From contig LNDO01000079.1 of assembly GCA_001465025.1 (NCBI GenBank), positions 62,001 through 126,000 of the forward strand: DNA of 64,000 nucleotides. The letters are read 5' to 3'. The stretch is from Pseudomonas sp. Ga0074129 (GTDB taxonomy: Bacteria; Pseudomonadota; Gammaproteobacteria; Pseudomonadales; Pseudomonadaceae). Positions 62,410-64,000 of the stretch are shown here, one piece after another. How positions within the stretch are numbered: the stretch's first letter is position 1; every line of letters begins with the position of its first letter. The notes beneath the pieces were generated by a model. That model searched no databases. It was not told where the DNA came from and worked only from the letters and a program-made list of their open reading frames with translations. The translations under genes and the position numbers were made by a program.

Positions 62410-64000
62410 ATGAGCCAACATTACCAACACGACGTTCTGGTTATCGGCAGCGGTGCTGCAGGCCTTACTCTGGCGCTAACACTGCCGGGGCATCTGCGCA
62501 TTGCCGTATTGAGCAAAGGCAACCTGTCCAACGGTTCCACCTACTGGGCCCAAGGCGGTGTAGCGGCTGTGCTGGATGATACCGACACGGTTGAATCACA
62601 CGTTGCGGACACCCTTAATGCGGGCGGCGGCCTGTGCCGCGAAGATGCCGTGCGCTTCACCGTAGAACACAGCCGCGAGGCTATCCAATGGCTGATCGAT
62701 CAGGGCGTTCCCTTTACCCGTGACGATCAAACAGCACGCGAAGATGGCGGCTTCGAATTTCATCTAACCCGCGAGGGTGGCCACAGCCACCGACGCATTA
62801 TTCACGCCGCGGATGCCACCGGCGCAGCCATCTTTAATACGCTGCTGGAGCAAACCCGAGCCCGTCGTAATATCGAACTGCTCGAACAACGCGTAGCCGT
62901 TGACCTGATCACCGAGCGCAAACTGGGTTTGGCCGGCCAACGCTGCCTGGGCGCGTATGTGCTCAACCGTGACAGCGGCGAAGTGGACACCTTTAGCGCC
63001 CGCTTCGTGATACTTGCCACCGGCGGTGCCGCCAAGGTCTACCTGTACACCAGCAACCCAGACGGTGCCTGCGGTGATGGCATCGCCATGGCCTGGCGTG
63101 CCGGCTGCCGGGTGGGCAACCTGGAGTTCAACCAGTTTCACCCCACCTGCCTGTACCACCCGCAAGCCAAGAGCTTTCTGGTCACCGAAGCCCTGCGCGG
63201 TGAAGGCGCCTTGCTCAAGCTGCCCAATGGCGAACGCTTTATGCCGCGGTTTGATGAGCGCGCCGAATTAGCACCACGGGACATAGTTGCCCGCGCCATC
63301 GACCATGAGATGAAGCGCCTGGGGATCGATTGCGTGTTCCTCGACATCAGCCACCAACCGGCGGATTTCATCAAAGCGCACTTCCCCACCGTTTATGAAC
63401 GCTGCCTGGAATTTGGCATCGACATCACCCAACAGCCGATTCCGGTTGTGCCGGCCGCGCACTACACCTGCGGCGGCGTGGTGGTTGACCAGAATGGCCA
63501 CACCGACGTGCCGGGGCTATACGCCATCGGCGAAACCAGTTTTACCGGGCTGCACGGGGCCAATCGCATGGCCAGCAACTCGCTGCTTGAGTGCTTTGTC
63601 TACGCGCGCTCGGCGGCCGCCGACATTGTCGCCCAACTGGACCAGATTGAACTGCCAACAGCGCTGCCCGATTGGGACGCCAGCCAAGTGACCGATTCGG
63701 ACGAAGACGTGATCATTGCGCACAACTGGGACGAGTTGCGCCGCTTTATGTGGGACTACGTCGGTATTGTGCGCACTAACAAACGCCTGCAACGCGCCGA
63801 ACATCGCGTGCGCCTACTGCTCGATGAGATTGATGAATTTTACAGCAACTATCGAGTCAGCCGAGACCTGATTGAGCTGCGCAACCTGGCGCAGGTGGCC
63901 GAGTTGATGATTCGTTCAGCCATGCAACGCCATGAAAGCCGTGGCCTGCACTTTACCCTCGACTACCCGCAGCAACTGGCCGAAGCCCGCGACACTATCT
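62410..64000 (+). CDS. nadB: L-aspartate oxidase NadB, 3' end missing
   Basis: A frame of 530 codons running off the window; the family length (about 538) means only a few residues are lost. The flavoenzyme converts L-aspartate to iminoaspartate, the first step of NAD synthesis. It has the FAD loop [16 protein letters not shown], the [12 protein letters not shown] segment, [23 protein letters not shown], the active-site region RDIVARAID and the FAD C-terminal motif [20 protein letters not shown]. It is divergent from algU, as in P. aeruginosa. Confidence 0.97.
   Translation, partial: MSQHYQHDVLVIGSGAAGLTLALTLPGHLRIAVLSKGNLSNGSTYWAQGGVAAVLDDTDTVESHVADTLNAGGGLCREDAVRFTVEHSREAIQWLIDQGVPFTRDDQTAREDGGFEFHLTREGGHSHRRIIHAADATGAAIFNTLLEQTRARRNIELLEQRVAVDLITERKLGLAGQRCLGAYVLNRDSGEVDTFSARFVILATGGAAKVYLYTSNPDGACGDGIAMAWRAGCRVGNLEFNQFHPTCLYHPQAKSFLVTEALRGEGALLKLPNGERFMPRFDERAELAPRDIVARAIDHEMKRLGIDCVFLDISHQPADFIKAHFPTVYERCLEFGIDITQQPIPVVPAAHYTCGGVVVDQNGHTDVPGLYAIGETSFTGLHGANRMASNSLLECFVYARSAAADIVAQLDQIELPTALPDWDASQVTDSDEDVIIAHNWDELRRFMWDYVGIVRTNKRLQRAEHRVRLLLDEIDEFYSNYRVSRDLIELRNLAQVAELMIRSAMQRHESRGLHFTLDYPQQLAEARDTI

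Overview
The window is a chromosomal segment of a motile, respiring gammaproteobacterium, almost certainly a Pseudomonas. The case rests on gene content and order: the nadB/algU-mucABCD-lepA-lepB-rnc-era-recO-pdxJ block, the polar flagellar/chemotaxis cluster with FleN, FlhF, MotCD and ParC/ParP, and the adjoining ccm operon. The fliEFGHIJ genes are joined to the fliK-to-fleN block here. As I recall they sit apart in P. aeruginosa PAO1, so a fluorescens/putida/stutzeri-like lineage is more likely. This is order-based inference; I ran no searches.

Layout. 1-2126 (+): a 5'-truncated alpha/beta hydrolase, an MlaA/VacJ-like protein and a metal-type MerR regulator. 2160-9198 (-): a complete cytochrome c maturation operon ccmABCDEFGHI ending in a clear terminator. 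9361-11228 (+): a FliK-like protein and a stand-alone FlhB cytoplasmic domain. 11243-41149 (-): the flagellar and chemotaxis regulon, which in transcription order is fliEFGHIJ, hsbA-hsbR-hptB, fliK, fliLMNOPQR-flhB, flhA-flhF-fleN-fliA, cheYZAB, motCD, parC-parP, cheW and a DUF2802 gene. Sigma-54 type -24/-12 sites precede fliE, fliK, fliL and flhA.

41248-49698: an accessory stretch. It holds a VF530-family gene, putP, and a tightly coupled four-gene unit (periplasmic cupredoxin, membrane EAL/GGDEF protein, DUF3034 outer-membrane protein, lipoprotein truncated haemoglobin). After these come an AraC regulator with helically phased repeats at its own promoter and a chagasin-like lipoprotein. 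49817-64000: housekeeping genes, namely cmoAB (tRNA wobble modification), a REP-like inverted doublet, pdxJ, recO, era, rnc, a DUF4845 gene, lepB, lepA, the AlgU envelope-stress operon and, divergently, nadB, which is cut by the window end.

Most of the window is conserved core genome. The least explained parts are the four-gene envelope unit (43715-47988), the FliK/FlhB paralogue pair, the repeat-bearing linker of CheA, the phased repeats at the AraC promoter, the structured 541-base gap between fliK and fliL, and the symmetric sigma-E-like sequence between algU and nadB. I saw no tRNA, rRNA, CRISPR array, insertion sequence or prophage.
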